Part shown: positions 22,401 through 35,130 of the stretch, piece by piece | Layout: every line of letters starts with the position of its first letter | Numbering within the stretch: position 1 is the stretch's first letter | Source: Symsagittifera roscoffensis | Lineage: Eukaryota; Xenacoelomorpha; Acoela; Convolutidae | Reading direction: 5' to 3' | Length of the DNA: 64,000 bases | Assembly: GCF_963678635.1 (NCBI RefSeq) | Contig: NC_087069.1 | Span: 35,815,959-35,879,958 of the forward strand | The notes under the pieces: generated by a model | The model's database searches: none | The model's input: only the letters and a program-made list of their open reading frames with translations | Told to the model about the DNA's origin: nothing | Made by a program: the position numbers and the translations under genes

Positions 22401-23472
22401 CAAAACACTCCTTAGATACTTCGGAAAATTCAATAACACTACTATAAATGAACACACAGATATTTTAGAATTTCAAACAACTAATTTTAAAGTACCTTGT
22501 CTACCCTTAAGTATGATGTTAAAAGCATTCATTACTTCACATACCCAAAACACTAAAGGACATTCAGGATCAGAAAAGACATGCTCTAATTTTATCCAAA
22601 TACTCTAATTTTCTCCAAAATTTTTATTTCCCCAATGCACCAATTTGGGTTAATGTTTTTTGCAACGATTGTGTCAGTTATATAAACCCTATCCATATCA
22701 AAAACAAATCGCAGAAAAACAAGATTTTAAAGGACAAAGTCTACATTTTAATCATAGAATCTCATTTGACCCAAAAGGACCAATTTCACCATCCTCAGAA
22801 GGAAACTCATATATAATGATCATTGTTGATGCATTTACGCACTATGTAGCACTCAACCCAGTACCCCATTGTAATGCTTATTATGCATATACAACACTCT
22901 GCGAACACTGGATAGTCAAATTCGGATTACCCGAAACCCTAGTCACAGACAATGGCAGCGAATTTATTAAAAACGAAATAATCACATTATGGCACTTATA
23001 TAATTTTACACATAAACCACGTACATATCATGCACCTTGGACAAATGGATTAGTCGAAGGTATGAACCGTTCTTTACAAGAATATCTCAAATGTATCATT
23101 AATGAAAATGATACACGATATACCAAATGGTCAACAGATGTAAAGTTTTTTCCCTTATCATATAAGTCACAAACTACAACAACACTAGGAATGTCACCAA
23201 ATGAAATGGTATTTAATCAAAAACCACAAAAACCAATGATGTTTACAGCAAACGCCCATAAAAATGCACAAGGTTATTGTCAACCAACTAAAGGTTCAAT
23301 TTGTTGCAATTTACCATTAGATACACATGAGGGAGACCACTTTCATGATCCACAAATTTTAAAATTAGCTTCCGGTACACACACCGAATGGATTCTAAAT
23401 AGAGATAAAAAAAACACAACTAATTTTATCAAAGTTAACAGAAAAATTGTTAAAAAGACAAAACATAAATAA
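22401..23472 (+). pseudogene. pol: Integrase, copy 1 (zinc-binding remnant and catalytic core)
   Basis: A disrupted zinc-binding region (TKGHSGSEKT, then a Cys-containing strand near 22660) precedes an open frame at 22660-23472. The frame carries the DDE core: ISFDPKGP (first Asp), VTDNGSEF (second Asp) and GLVEGMNRSLQ (Glu). All three catalytic residues are present. The frame ends at a TAA after KKTKHK. It would bind and join element DNA ends in an active element, but here RT and the zinc-binding domain are broken. Confidence 0.85.
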
Positions 23473-24060
23473 TCAAATCAATTCACGCTTTACACCAGCA
23501 ACAGATCTAAAAATCAAAACATTGTTTTAATTCCAAAGTTCACAATACAAAGAGACATTTCCAAAAAAATTACAACCACTCCGAAAAGGACCATATCAAA
23601 CAACTGAAAAACCCACTTATGTAACATACAAACTTACTGACTCAGGTAAAAAAGAATTTGTTCAGTATCGAAATAACCTATAACCCAAATATCCAAAAGA
23701 ATTAGCACTCCGTGAATTAACTCAATTATATTCAATTACAGGTTTAAAAAATGTTCAAAACAATTCAGAAAATGAACAAAATCAAAACACTAATGAGCAG
23801 ATAAATTCAAATTCTAACCAACAAAAAGATTTAGTTCACCAAACATCTCCTAAACCGTAGACAAAAACATCTCAAAAAGAAAGAAAAATTAGAAAAATGA
23901 CAGAAAAAAATTCAACATCAAAAAGAAAAATCTGAACATAGAGAATTATCACGACTTAGAAGTCGGCCACGAAAAAATTATAAAACCTTCATTCCACAAT
24001 CTAAATTATTGAAGAAAGTTGAATTTCAAAAATAAATTTAATTTTCAATAATTATTACCT
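23473..24060 (+). pseudogene. pol: Integrase C-terminal region, copy 1
   Basis: Contains a GPY/F-type module (LRKGPYQTTEKP then VTYKLTDSGKKE, about 23580-23650), then a Gln/Asn/Lys-rich tail ending near 24035 in VEFQK followed by TAA. Interrupted by several stops. The remaining 24061-24487 is AT-rich, with no gene seen. Confidence 0.65.
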
Positions 24061-24487
24061 TCTTTTTACACACATTTTCAAAATAAAACGCTGAAAAACA
24101 CTTGAACAGATTTTGTTCAAAATGAGTCAATAGAAGTCATTCAGAATCACCACCTTATTTATAGTGACACCACTTTATTAGCCGACACATATTCACCTTT
24201 TAGCATAAATATAACTAGAACTACAAGACCTCCAGGTCAAAAATAAGCAAATCACTACAAAAAGACAACCAAAATAAATACAATCTCAAAATTTCAACCC
24301 TGTCCTATCAAGTAAAACAAAGATCAACAATTTTTTCCCAACTTAGAGCTCAAAAACCCCCAAGCAAAAAATTTTAAATTAGCCTAAAGAACAAAAAGCA
24401 CCTGATCATTTATACAAATTACAAATATTTCTTAGACACCCCCAATCATTCCATAAATAAAAACAAAACCAAGAAAAAAAAAATTAA

Positions 24488-25640
24488 ATGAATCTCCTAT
24501 CAGCAAAATTTCGCCTACTTACACAAGTCGAATTACGACTCCCTACTCTTATGAGAGAATGCACAGCTATCATATATACTCTCACAGAAAATGGATTTTT
24601 GATACTTGGATCAAAACATTCAAAATTTTTGTATTTACGTATCACAAACCTATCATATTTTTTTTACATAAAAATCAAATCCAAACCATAGAGTTCACAG
24701 ATTTCAAATAATAATAATGAAATTTCCAAACTTACACATAGTATGAACAGCAGGAAAAAACCTTGCACTACCTGGTACTCTTAAAAGAAATACACCACCT
24801 GAACAATCAACAAGAAAAACGACACTTGAAATACCACAAAATAAAAAATCATACCTCGCTAAACATGAAACTTCACTACGATTGGAATGTAAATATGCAG
24901 TAAAAACTGACATAGAACAATCACAAATTAACAATCTACAATATTTCCACTCTTTTTAGATTGTCAAAACAACCATTATGAAGTTGATTCATTAGGCACA
25001 TCTACGTTTAAGCCGATTCCATTTCACATTGAATCAAAAATAATACTCAACAAAAGCGAACTAAACAACAACCACATAAAAAAGACCCATTACCTTCAAT
25101 AGAAAAGGAAAATCTAACTAACACAATAAATTTATCAGGACCGTTACCAAATGGTTCAAAGTACACGATAAGTCAAGTTTTTAATCTATATGACCCACTT
25201 GACACAATACCCCTATCAAAAATAGAAGTAGAAAAATTTTTTCTTAAAACAACAGAAAAAATTACACTAGAATTGTTACAGAAATAACAAAACCTCAATC
25301 CCGTCATCAGACAACTAAAATCATGGCACAAATACAAACTAAGCCAACCAAAGCTGATACCATAATCTTAGGAAACAAAATACTCCTTAGATACTTCAGA
25401 AAATTCAACAATACTACTATAAATGAAAACACAGATATTTTAGAATTTTAAACAACTAATTTTAAAGTACCTTGTCTAATCTTTAGTATGATGTTAAAAG
25501 CATTCAATACTTCACATACCCAACACACTAAAGGACATTCAGGATCAGAAAAGACATACTCTAATTTTATCCAAATACTCTAATTTTATCCAAACTTTTT
25601 ATTTCCCCAATGCACCAATTTGGGTTAAAATTTTATGCAA
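24488..25640 (+). pseudogene. pol: RNase H and linker, copy 2 (tandem duplicate)
   Basis: Duplicate of about 21516-22660. Here the original frame is kept through LLTQVELRLPTLMRECTAI, whereas copy 1 has lost it to a small indel, so the two copies decayed independently. The junction (about 24470-24488) lies in an A-rich run, where the 3' end of copy 1 meets the middle of RNase H. Stops and frame changes elsewhere. Confidence 0.75.
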
Positions 25641-26391
25641 CGATTGTATAGTATGTCAGCTAAATAAACCTTATCCAAATCAAAAACAAATAGCACAAAA
25701 ACAAGATTTTAAAGGACAAAGTTTATATTTTAACCATCGTATTTCATTCGATACAAAAGGACCAATTTCACCATCCTCAGAAGGAAGCTCATATATAATG
25801 ATCATTGTTGATGCATTTACGCACTATGTAGCACTCAACCCAGTACCCCATTGTAATGCTTATTATGCATATACAACACTCTATGCACACTGGATAGTCA
25901 AGTTCGGATTACCCGAAATCCTAGTCACAGACAATGGCAGCGAATTTATTAAAAACGAAATAATCACATTAAGCCACTTGAATAATTTTACACATAAACC
26001 ACGTACATATCATGCACCTTGGACAAATGGATTAGTCGAAGGTATGAACCGTTCTTTACAAGAATATCTCAAATGTATCATTTATGAAAATGATACACGA
26101 TATACCAAATGGTCAACAGATGTAAAGTTTTTTCCCTTATCATATGAGTCACAAACTACAACAACACTAGGAATGTCACCAAATGAAATGGTATTTAATC
26201 AAAAACCACAAAAACCAATAATGTTTACAGCAAACGCCCATAAAAATGCACAAGGTTATTGTCAACCAAATAAAGGTTCGATTTGTTGCAATTTACCATT
26301 AGATACCCATAATGGAGACCACTTTCATGATCCACAAATTTTAAAATTAGCTTCCGGTACACACATCGAATGGATTCTAAATAGAGAGTAA
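25641..26391 (+). pseudogene. pol: Integrase core, copy 2 (tandem duplicate)
   Basis: An open frame from before 25798 to 26391 carries the same DDE core: FDTKGP, VTDNGSEF, GLVEGMNR. Against copy 1 it has scattered replacements (for example LYAHW for LCEHW and LSHLNN for LWHLYN). It stops earlier than copy 1, at a TAA after LNRE. It shares the upstream Cys pair region (DCIVCQLNKPY), which is better kept than in copy 1. Confidence 0.83.
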
Positions 26392-27030
26392 AAAAAGACA
26401 ACGAAGTTTATCAAAGTTAACAGAAAAAAAATATAAAGACAAAACATAAATAATCAAATCAATTCAAGCTTTACACCAGCAACAGATCTAAAAATTGAAA
26501 CATTGTTTTAATTCCAAACTTCACAATACAAAGAGACATTTCCAAAAAACTACAAACACTCCGAAAAGGACCATATCAAACAATTGAAAAACCCACTGAT
26601 GTAACATACAAACTTACTGACTCAGGTAAAAAAGAATTTGTTCAGAATCGAAATAACCTATAACCCAAATATCCAAAAGAATAAGCACTCCGTGAATTAA
26701 CTCAATTATATTCATTATCATGTTTGAAAAATGTTCAAAACAAACCAGAAAATGAACAAAATCAAAACACTAATGAGCAGATAAATTCAAATTCAAACCA
26801 ACAAAAAGATTTAGTTCACTAAACATCTCCTAAACCAAAGACAAAAACATCTCAAAAAGAAAGAAAAATTAGAAAAATGACAGAAAAAATTCAACATCAC
26901 AACGAGAAATCTAAACATAGAGAATTATCACGACTTAGAAGTCAGCCACGAAAAAATTATAAAACCTTCATTCCACAATCTAAAACATTGAAGAAAGTTG
27001 AATTTCAAAAATAAATTTAATTTTGATTAT
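26392..27030 (+). pseudogene. pol: Integrase C-terminal region, copy 2
   Basis: Matches 23473-24035: LRKGPYQTIEKPTDVTYKLT near 26565, then the Gln/Lys-rich tail ending in VEFQK and TAA near 27011. Several stops. Confidence 0.65.
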
Positions 27031-28048
27031 TTAATACCTTCTTTTTATACTTTTTTTTATTATAAAATGCTGAAAAACACTTGAAAAGATCTTGTTCAAA
27101 ATCAGCCAATAGAAATTATTCAGAATCACTACCTTATTTATAGTGACACGACTTTATTAGCCGACACATACTCACCTTCAAACATAAATATAACAAGAAC
27201 TACAAGACCTCCAGTTCAAAAAAAAGCAAATCACTACAAAATGACAACTAAAATAAATAGAATTTCAAAATTACAACCCTCCCCTATCAAGTAGTACAAG
27301 ATCAACAATTTTTTCCCAACTTAGAGCTCAAAAACCCCCAAGCAAAATTATTAAATTAGCCTAAAGAACTAAAAGCACATGATCATTTAGCCTAAAATAC
27401 AAATACTTCTTAGACATCCCCAATCATTCCATAAAAAAAACCCAGAAGATCTTCCCGACACCTCAAAATAACCCCTGAACAAAAGTTGACAAAACCCAAC
27501 CACTTGTCAAAAAACCATTCAATAATTCGACCACACTCGAGTTTTGCCCCAAAAAACTAAAAACGATTGGACAAACCAAATCATTTCTTAAATGCTTCTT
27601 TCTACGACAGTCAGCAAATTTAAACAACTCTTTTCAAACTTTTTCATAAAATTTTCTAATTTTCTTAAATTTTTCATAAAAAATCTAGCTGATACCTTAG
27701 AAACTTTGATAATTCTTTTAATAATTTTTTGCAACCTTTTTTAAATTTTCTATTCACTATTTGAAGTGTATATATACCTTTCCACAATTCTTGGTAACCT
27801 CCTCAGGTACGATAATTCAAGAACTGTTGAAATGTTTCAAAATCTATTCAGTAGAACCGATGTTTTTCTACAATTCAAAATTTTTCTAACATTTTTCACA
27901 TCACTCAAAATGACAATATGCAAATGAATAAAAAAGGCAATCATCACATTCGTTTAGCCACCATTCTTTTGTTTCTTTTTATTGAAGAAAACTCGAATAA
28001 ACATGATTTTTCATCAAAAAAAGTTCCACTCTTAGAAATTTTTCAAAA
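27031..28048. other. Non-coding spacer between pol and env regions
   Basis: The first ~400 bases match the end of the first duplicate (24061-24460). The rest is AT-rich with many stops in all frames. I see no gene. A splice acceptor for a spliced env message would lie in this stretch or just after it in an active relative, but I cannot assign one. Confidence 0.5.
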
Positions 28049-28645
28049 TTGCTAATCAACAACCCCCACACCAGTCCCCACCAACAACATCCCAAAAAAA
28101 ACCCAACAACACCCAAAAATACCCAAAACCTTCAATCATCTACATGCATTTCTTTCCAAGACAATCCATATGCTTTTGAAGAAAAACACGCACGATTATT
28201 CGAACCATCAGAACCAGTTGTTTGCCAAAAACCTTTAAGCGAACCACAAGACGAATCAACATATAACATATACTTACAACTTACAACAAGATCTTAACAG
28301 AGTAAGACACATTAGCCAAAACCAAAACACACTCGAAATAATTAGACATATTATACATCCAAGACGAAACAGAAATTTTGAAACTCCCAGAGCTCATTTT
28401 AATATACCTCAGTCACCAACACCAAATCCTTTAGACCTCTCTAGTAGCACATCACCAGATACTCCTCCAATTGCTTCACAACAAAGCACTTCAAATATTC
28501 CATCAGACTACTTAGGTTCAACTCCCACATCAGAACAAACTAGAGAAAACCCTTTTAATACCCAGCAACCACAGAACATCTTCCATATTGGGTAACGCAC
28601 ACCTACACCCAAGGTGAACCACATTTAGTAAACGACCCAATTGAA
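28049..28645 (+). pseudogene. env-like third gene, N-terminal portion, degenerate
   Basis: Coding-like sequence in shifting frames: DNPYAFEEKHARLFEPSEPV (from about 28160), a block with IIRHIIHPRRNRNFE, then a Ser/Thr/Pro-rich stretch (PIASQQSTSNIPSDYLGS) near 28500. Composition resembles an extended hydrophilic N-terminus. No signal peptide could be placed because of the frame breaks. Confidence 0.4.
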
Positions 28646-31560
28646 GTGTCATCTGATACCACATTATCAATCTTACCAGAAACACTTTCCCTTCCTTCAG
28701 CAGCTTCTTTTAGTCAAATATCACCGACACCTTTTCCCCTAAATTTTCCTATCGCTAAAACACTAAAATTCGAACTAACAATAAGACTAAATAACATTGT
28801 TCAACATTCATTTCCATTAGGCCCTCCCAATATAACAGCTCAATCCTTACGTCCTCCATTAATAGCAACAAAAAAAATATATAAATACGATAGATATACA
28901 AAAAAGACAATCGGATACACAGCTTTTTATAACCCATACTCAGGATTATCATACACATGTCTATTCAAAAGATATTCACATTTCAACAACTCCTTTTTCT
29001 TATTTTTTCCGAACCAAATCAAAATCCTTCTTCTCGCACAGGACCTCAGGATCTCTTAGTAACATACTACGATTGTGAAGAAAACGAAAAAAAAACTTAT
29101 ATAAATATGCAATAAATCAAGTAACACAATGTGAATCCGAACCACAAGCTATACAAACCACAAATGTAATAGCTACAATATACTCAAAAGCCCGAGCGAC
29201 AACACTAACGGGATACAAACTCACAGCAACATTTTCCGAAAAAAAAAGTACCTTGTTCACAAGTTTCAAACGGAAACAAAAACAGATTAGACCAGGAATT
29301 TTTCTACCAAAATTACATCGAAACATTATTACACATCAGCTCTGAATAATGTAAAAACGAACTAAAAAGATTAAACCTCACGCCAAATATAGGCACAAAC
29401 AAAAAACTTGTAAATTTTCAAGTTTTCCCGGACTTAGCACATCAAGTTGAACTTGAAAAACACCAAGGTCTCATACGACTAGATGCAAAACTTCCTTTCC
29501 ATGGAGCACATCGAAGATTAACATATGATCTTCTTGACAAAAATTGGATACCACACATTGAAATAAACAATCCCTCAAACTGCAAAGCAGATACAAAAAA
29601 TAAAGAATACTAAGAAATAATGTTTTTCGATTGGAAAAAACAACTTAAAAAGTACAACTTACACGCAACTTAAGAGATGACACAATACTTTATCAAAGAT
29701 TCAGACTCCCTTGCAAAAACGACCAAGGATATTGCGATCCTACAACCCGCACACAAGCAACCATTGTTTCGTTTCCCGAAGAAACCTGTACAATTTTCCA
29801 AGTAGCAAAGATACACGCTAGAATAATTAAACTTCACCAAAAATGTTTTATTGAATCAATCCCGTTTGAAGATGTAAACCCTGACCAAATCAGAAGTACA
29901 AATCAAAAGTTTAGAAACCTCCACAATATAGAGAATAAGTTGACACGTTTCCAAATATACCCAGAAACAGAACTCGCATAAAAATACAACAAACCACTTT
30001 ACAAAACACAATATTCGGAAATTGTTGTCGAATACGAAAATGGTTTTGACAAGAGAACAGGAAATTTAATCGTACACCAAATGGCTACATCTCACTCATA
30101 TACTGATGAAAACTCATACGTTTCAGTAAAATTTCAAAAGAATGCAGGACGAATTGGTGGCAAATTAAAACCACAAGACACAGAAAGTACACGTTTACAA
30201 GAACTATTATTTATGAACAGCACATATTTTGGCGCAATTCATTATGACATGCACTTAGACATGAAATTAGACTAGACAATAAGCTGAATTTTTCAAGAAA
30301 TGTCATTATCAGAACTAGAAACACTACGCCAATTATGCGAACTTGAAAGAACACAGATTCTACAATCACTAGCACTAGCAGTTCTAAAAATACCATTTGC
30401 AGGATAATTATTATCCGGCAATACATCAAACTTCATTGATTATGAAGGAAACATTTTATGGTATTACACTTGCACCAAAAAGTTATCATTCTTGTATGTT
30501 TTTGAAGATAAACAATGTTATAGAAGAATCCCAATATTCTACAACAATGAAGTACATTTTGTTGATACACTTTCGTGAAGAATTTTTTTTGGGATACAGC
30601 AGTCCCATTTGGATCAGAAAATAGCATCACTATTGTACAATTAAATTCCGATGAAGATAAATACTATCTACTCACAACATATCCAACACTAATGCAACCA
30701 TTAAAAAAGTTTTCACATGAAAGTATTTGAGCTATTGCGCGCAACCCTAATATCGATTTGAAATCGATCGGCATTTACTCTAAATCAAACGTACAACACC
30801 ACATTCGAACACAACAATTGCAAGAACTACTTACAAAAATGGAATAAATACAATGACAATCATTAGGACAGAATTTCCGCAAACTTGCAAAAACAGCAGG
30901 GTTTTCAGACATCTACGCTCAAGATTACAGCGGATACTTTAAAGATAATAAAGATTACATTTCTTTAAATGGCGAAAAAAATCGACCACAGGATATTTCA
31001 CCAATCAAAATTTTTAGTTTTGTAAATCTGAAAAACAAACTTTTTGTCTTTCCAGGATGGCCCTATTGCATCTTAGAAAGATTGACTATATTATACGCTA
31101 TGTTTAATTTTATAAGATTTTTTCTCTCTCTATTGAGAGGAATCTATAACACAGGCGCAATGCATACACAAGTAAACCGACAAGCAAGCGTAACACGTTT
31201 ACTTTTCGCAGGATTTTTTGGAATTTTCTCCACATCAATAAACAAAATACTTTTAGATGCACAAATAAACGAATATAAAACGAAAATATCAACTACACCA
31301 AACGTATATGACGAATCACAACACAATACAAACACTTTACCCACAGCACTACAATTACCAAGTCAAAATCGTAATCACCCATTATCACTAGTACCATGAA
31401 ATTTTAGAAATTTAGGACTCGCAATTATTACAAGTTCAAGACCAAGCCATATTCAAAGTCCAATTTACCATATAGTACCACAGCAACCACAAAGTGACGA
31501 TACATATGAACAAATAATCGAACAGTCACATGCCACAAATTTTCAATCTTTTTTTAGCCC
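28646..31560 (+). pseudogene. env: env-like glycoprotein relic of the LTR element
   Basis: A large third gene after pol, in at least six frame segments. Features seen: LPETLSLPSAASFSQI (28680s); a Cys-containing ectodomain block (about 29673-29981) with LPCKNDQGYCDP, EETCTIF and HQKCF; a following block with TSHSYTDENSYVSVKFQ (30081 on); and, near 31060-31150, a hydrophobic segment (LYAMFNFIRFFLSLLRG) of the length of a membrane anchor, with a polar tail containing QVNRQASVTRLLFAGFFG. Stops at about 29981, 30273, 30408, 30576, 30729 and 30844 inactivate it. Position and layout fit an envelope-type membrane glycoprotein. The viral family it came from cannot be decided by eye. Confidence 0.6.
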
Positions 31561-31743
31561 ACGATGAACCGACAAGTTGGATTCCTTCACCGCTCAATTT
31601 CCCATCCAGCCAATCTCCAAAACCCAATTCCCATCATCCCACTTTTTGCTTTTCCGCCACCTGAATCACCCTCATATTAACTCAACATCTGGCATGGATT
31701 CTGATGCTAACTCAGACATCACAGTTTTTCATACAATCTCCCC

Positions 31744-31943
31744 NNNNNNNNNNNNNNNNNNNNNNNNNNNNNNNNNNNNNNNNNNNNNNNNNNNNNNNNN
31801 NNNNNNNNNNNNNNNNNNNNNNNNNNNNNNNNNNNNNNNNNNNNNNNNNNNNNNNNNNNNNNNNNNNNNNNNNNNNNNNNNNNNNNNNNNNNNNNNNNNN
31901 NNNNNNNNNNNNNNNNNNNNNNNNNNNNNNNNNNNNNNNNNNN
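31744..31943. other. Assembly gap of 200 N
   Basis: Exactly 200 N, the usual placeholder for a gap of unknown size. It falls within the C-terminal part of the env-like region, so the length of that region is unknown. Confidence 0.99.
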
Positions 31944-31944
31944 A

Positions 31945-32232
31945 GAAAAATCCCGACCACTCATTGTCCCGCATGAATATATTCCACCTGTAGAAATCCC
32001 AATTTTAGAATTTATTCACAATACTAAATATATTCACAAGCTTTTTAACCTTATCCAGCACACGCGTCACAAATTTCCCATTGGCACTGAAGAACTAAAG
32101 ACCATTAAAGCACTTCAATTGCTTTGGCCACTGCTTCATTCTAAAAACATCATTCGCATAATAGCAAAACTATTAACCACATCACATGCTATACACGATA
32201 TCTTCCCTCATGGCTTCTTTCCCGATGGCTAG
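31945..32232 (+). pseudogene. Open frame emerging from the gap, probable env C-terminus
   Basis: A stop-free run of 95 codons from the gap edge to TAG at 32230, rich in Ile/Leu/His (LIVPHEYIPPVEIPILEF, IKALQLLWPLLHSKNIIRI). In this stop-rich area that length is notable. It is probably the 3' end of the env-like gene. The stop codon sits inside TAGGTAAGT, a match to a 5' splice-site consensus, so an exon end is the alternative. No domain recognised. Confidence 0.4.
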
Positions 32233-33059
32233 GTAAGTATGAATTAAATACTTTATAAACTAATAAATTCGAAATAAAATAACCATTCTTCATTAAATGA
32301 TTTTTCTTTAGTCTTTAGATCACGATCCTCTACAAACAAGAAAACAAAATAAAATTTACAAACTCTTTCATAAAGTATAAACTTCTATTAACAAACCGCA
32401 ATGAATGATGCAGTAAAAATTTTTCTCCACAGTAGTAAATTAATTTATAAACTCTTTTCTCCAGTGTAGTAAATCTAATTACAAGGAAAATAATTTAATA
32501 ATTTCAATCCCCACAAAGCAGTAAATTTGAATTTTTAGTAGTAAATCTATACAAATGCAAGTAGTACTAACCTTTTAAAGACAAAATTCACTCGCACACA
32601 AATTCTATCCACACTGGCACAGCTCGCCCACGACGAATTGTTTAAAATAATGAATTCAAAATTTCATTTTCACTAACAACAACTCAAACTAATCATAACA
32701 AGTTTCCCACTTTCTTTTACCCGGTTGGAAAGGAATTACATAATAATCCCAAGTAACCACCGCAGCTTACTAAACACCATAAACCACAAACTAACAGATT
32801 GACTAAGAAAAGAAAACCCAAGGTACGCAAACCGGATTAAACTAGCTTAAAGAGCCGATAATTTATTCTTATGAAGACTATTGATAAGTCTAAAAAAGAA
32901 AGAGCAAAACACCAAAAATTGAAGAAAAAAAACCCAAACCAAACAATTTGGTTTTGAAAAAAAGGACACAACCAAAACAACAAAAGGAAAAAACCAGTAA
33001 CAAACACAACACAAAAAGTTAACAAAAACAGAACCCCATGAAAAACCAGCATGAAATCA
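32233..33059. other. AT-rich stretch with short repeated words
   Basis: No gene. The words AGTAGTAAAT/GCAGTAAAT recur about six times between 32410 and 32560. A very hydrophobic minus-strand frame (32837-33052) is only the reverse of an A-rich tract. No LTR pair for the env-bearing element could be found here or at 17.9-18.5 kb. Confidence 0.5.
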
Positions 33060-33400
33060 TAACTTCACTCCTGGCCTTACCCACAAGAAGAGGATGCCCT
33101 GAGCATGCTTAATATCTGGCCTAACCCACCGTGCTAGAACCCACGCTTTGTGACACACTTGTGTGTAAGTAACTCTTTAAAAATAACAGAACTAAAATAA
33201 AAGCTTTTGCGATATAAAACTAATAAAAAATCATAACTAAAAGAAGAACTAATTAAACGTTTATTTAAACTATATAATGCAAAAATATAGATCGGTCACA
33301 ATCACAAAGACGAGCATCAAGAAACAAAGACGACCCCATCACACTCAACTCACAGAGTGGCAAAACCCAACCGATATGCCGCTCACAACCACAACTCAAA
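33060..33400. repeat. Segment X relative, left part
   Basis: Diverged relative of about 1310-1575: CCTGAGCATGCT, GGCCTAACCCACC, AACTCTTTAAAAATAACAGAACTAA and TCATAACTAAAAG blocks occur in the same order. The right-hand part of X appears at 35165-35391, so 33.4-35.16 kb looks like material inserted into one X copy. Confidence 0.5.
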
Positions 33401-33420
33401 GGGTTTAAAGTACGACTTTA

Positions 33421-33681
33421 CTCCGAAGCAAAGGAATTCATTGAAACAGACGAATGACCACCTCGATGTTCAAGTATACGTACAGATCCGAGTTACAGGT
33501 CATTCCCTCCAAACTCGAACTTCACGCCATTCCCACTTCAGATCGAAACATAGTTCTCCACACCAATCAAGAACAGACGATCATAACAAACCATCTTGAA
33601 ATCAGATTGATTTTGTTGCCAATCTTAGCCATCATTGAAGGACAAGATGAAATCTACGATTCTAGTTTCCTGGAGCTTTGA
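33421..33681 (+). pseudogene. Coding-like relic, copy 1 (unknown)
   Basis: One frame (33454-33681) is open for 75 codons: TSMFKYTYRSELQVIPSKLE, then EIRLILLPILAIIEGQDEIY, ending SSFLEL and TGA. A diverged copy lies at 34661-34915 with TSMFRYTYRSE and IPSKLELHAIP recognisable, which suggests derivation from a real protein. I do not recognise the family. From 33682 to 34306 the sequence is AT-rich, with no gene seen. Confidence 0.35.
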
Positions 33682-34604
33682 TAACGTTAACCCAAACTGG
33701 ATTAAACGATTAAATTTTTATTCCGCTGGAAATCTAAAATTAAAGAAGCAGGTTAATATATACATATATAAGCGCAGTCACAAATGAATTAACAGGTATG
33801 AATGCACATCTGTAGTTATAGAGCATTTTAAGACTTTTTACTGAAAAACAAAAAAATCACTAAGACCTATATAAGATTCTTCAGTACGTTCATTACTCAT
33901 AAAACTTCAAAAAGTTTATCGAACTTCATAACGTATATAAAAATTAAACATATTTTAAGACTTTCCTGAAAAAAAACATGGCCAGAATAATTAACAAGAA
34001 AAAATTTCCGTATATTTTCCCGGGTAATAATGAAAAAAGATCAGTGAAAGCCAACAAAAAACATCCATGAACTTTGCATGAAAAAATAAGCATGAAATTA
34101 TTTTTTCCAGTACATGTATTGATCAACTCATTGATCAAGCTGCATATATTAATAACTATAGATTGCCGGATTTTACCTTTTAAAGTCTAGTTTTGAGCTT
34201 CAATACACTGAAGTGTAGAAAGTAGTTGCAATTACAATACGAATTATACAATTGGATGCTTAGCGGATTCTTGAGCTAGATGCTACAGTAGCCGAATTGA
34301 AACTTATACAAGTACTTTCAACACTTACAAATAAGTGGGTTGTTAGTTTGATGGAGTATGATTGGTTAGTATTTAATATTTTATAGAGATAAAATATCAT
34401 AATATTAACCAATGATAAATACTAGTTTAGATCTGGTTTCACTTTGTTGCGCATCTAAAGCGTGCGCATGTTGGGATGTGGATATTGCTATTTTGTAAAT
34501 AGCCGAAGTATAAAATCTTGCATGCAAGATTCTAGCTCGCCTTTCGATCATTTCAGCTTCAGAAAAAAACCAATAAAAAATATCTATATTGAAATTGAAC
34601 TTAA

Positions 34605-34660
34605 GCAAAGAAGCAAAGAAGCAAAGAAGCAAAGAAGCAAAGAAGCAAAGAAGCAAAGAA
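34605..34660 (+). repeat. (GCAAAGAA)7 short tandem repeat
   Basis: Seven perfect 8-base units. The paralogous site near 33425 has a single GCAAAGGAA, so the array expanded in this copy only. Confidence 0.95.
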
Positions 34661-34915
34661 GTTCATTGAATCAGACCAATGACCACATCGATGTTCAGGT
34701 ATACGTACAGATCCGAAAAACAAGGCATTCCCTCCAAACTTGAGCTTCACGCCATCCCAAACAAGATCAAAGCACAGTTCTCCACGCCGATCAAGAACAA
34801 ACGATCATAACAAACCATTTGGAAATCAGATAGATTTTGTTCGCGGACACAGTCATTGTTGAATGACAGAATGACATCTACGATTCCAGCTTCCTGGAGC
34901 TTTCACTTCCAAGAA
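34661..34915 (+). pseudogene. Coding-like relic, copy 2 (unknown)
   Basis: Diverged duplicate of 33436-33681, in the centre of the fold-back unit. Extra stops and frame changes relative to copy 1. From 34916 to 35007 it continues into the right inverted repeat with no gene. Confidence 0.35.
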
Positions 34916-35130
34916 CGGAATGGAAATGACGCTCGCGAAATACAAACGATCATCATCCATCCTTCATTACAGATAGAAGTCAAAAGAACAAAAACTCTGT
35001 AAACCCCGGATGGGTGGAACCAGATCCAAACTATATATTAGTATTGGTTATAAATTAGACATTTTATCCCATAAAATATTAAAGACTAACCAATCACACT
35101 CCATCAAACTAACAACCCACTTATTTGTAA

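Noticed and set aside
32837-33052. Very hydrophobic 71-codon minus-strand frame resembling a membrane protein
   Set aside because: It is the reverse complement of an A-rich tract; Phe/Leu/Val richness is a compositional artefact.
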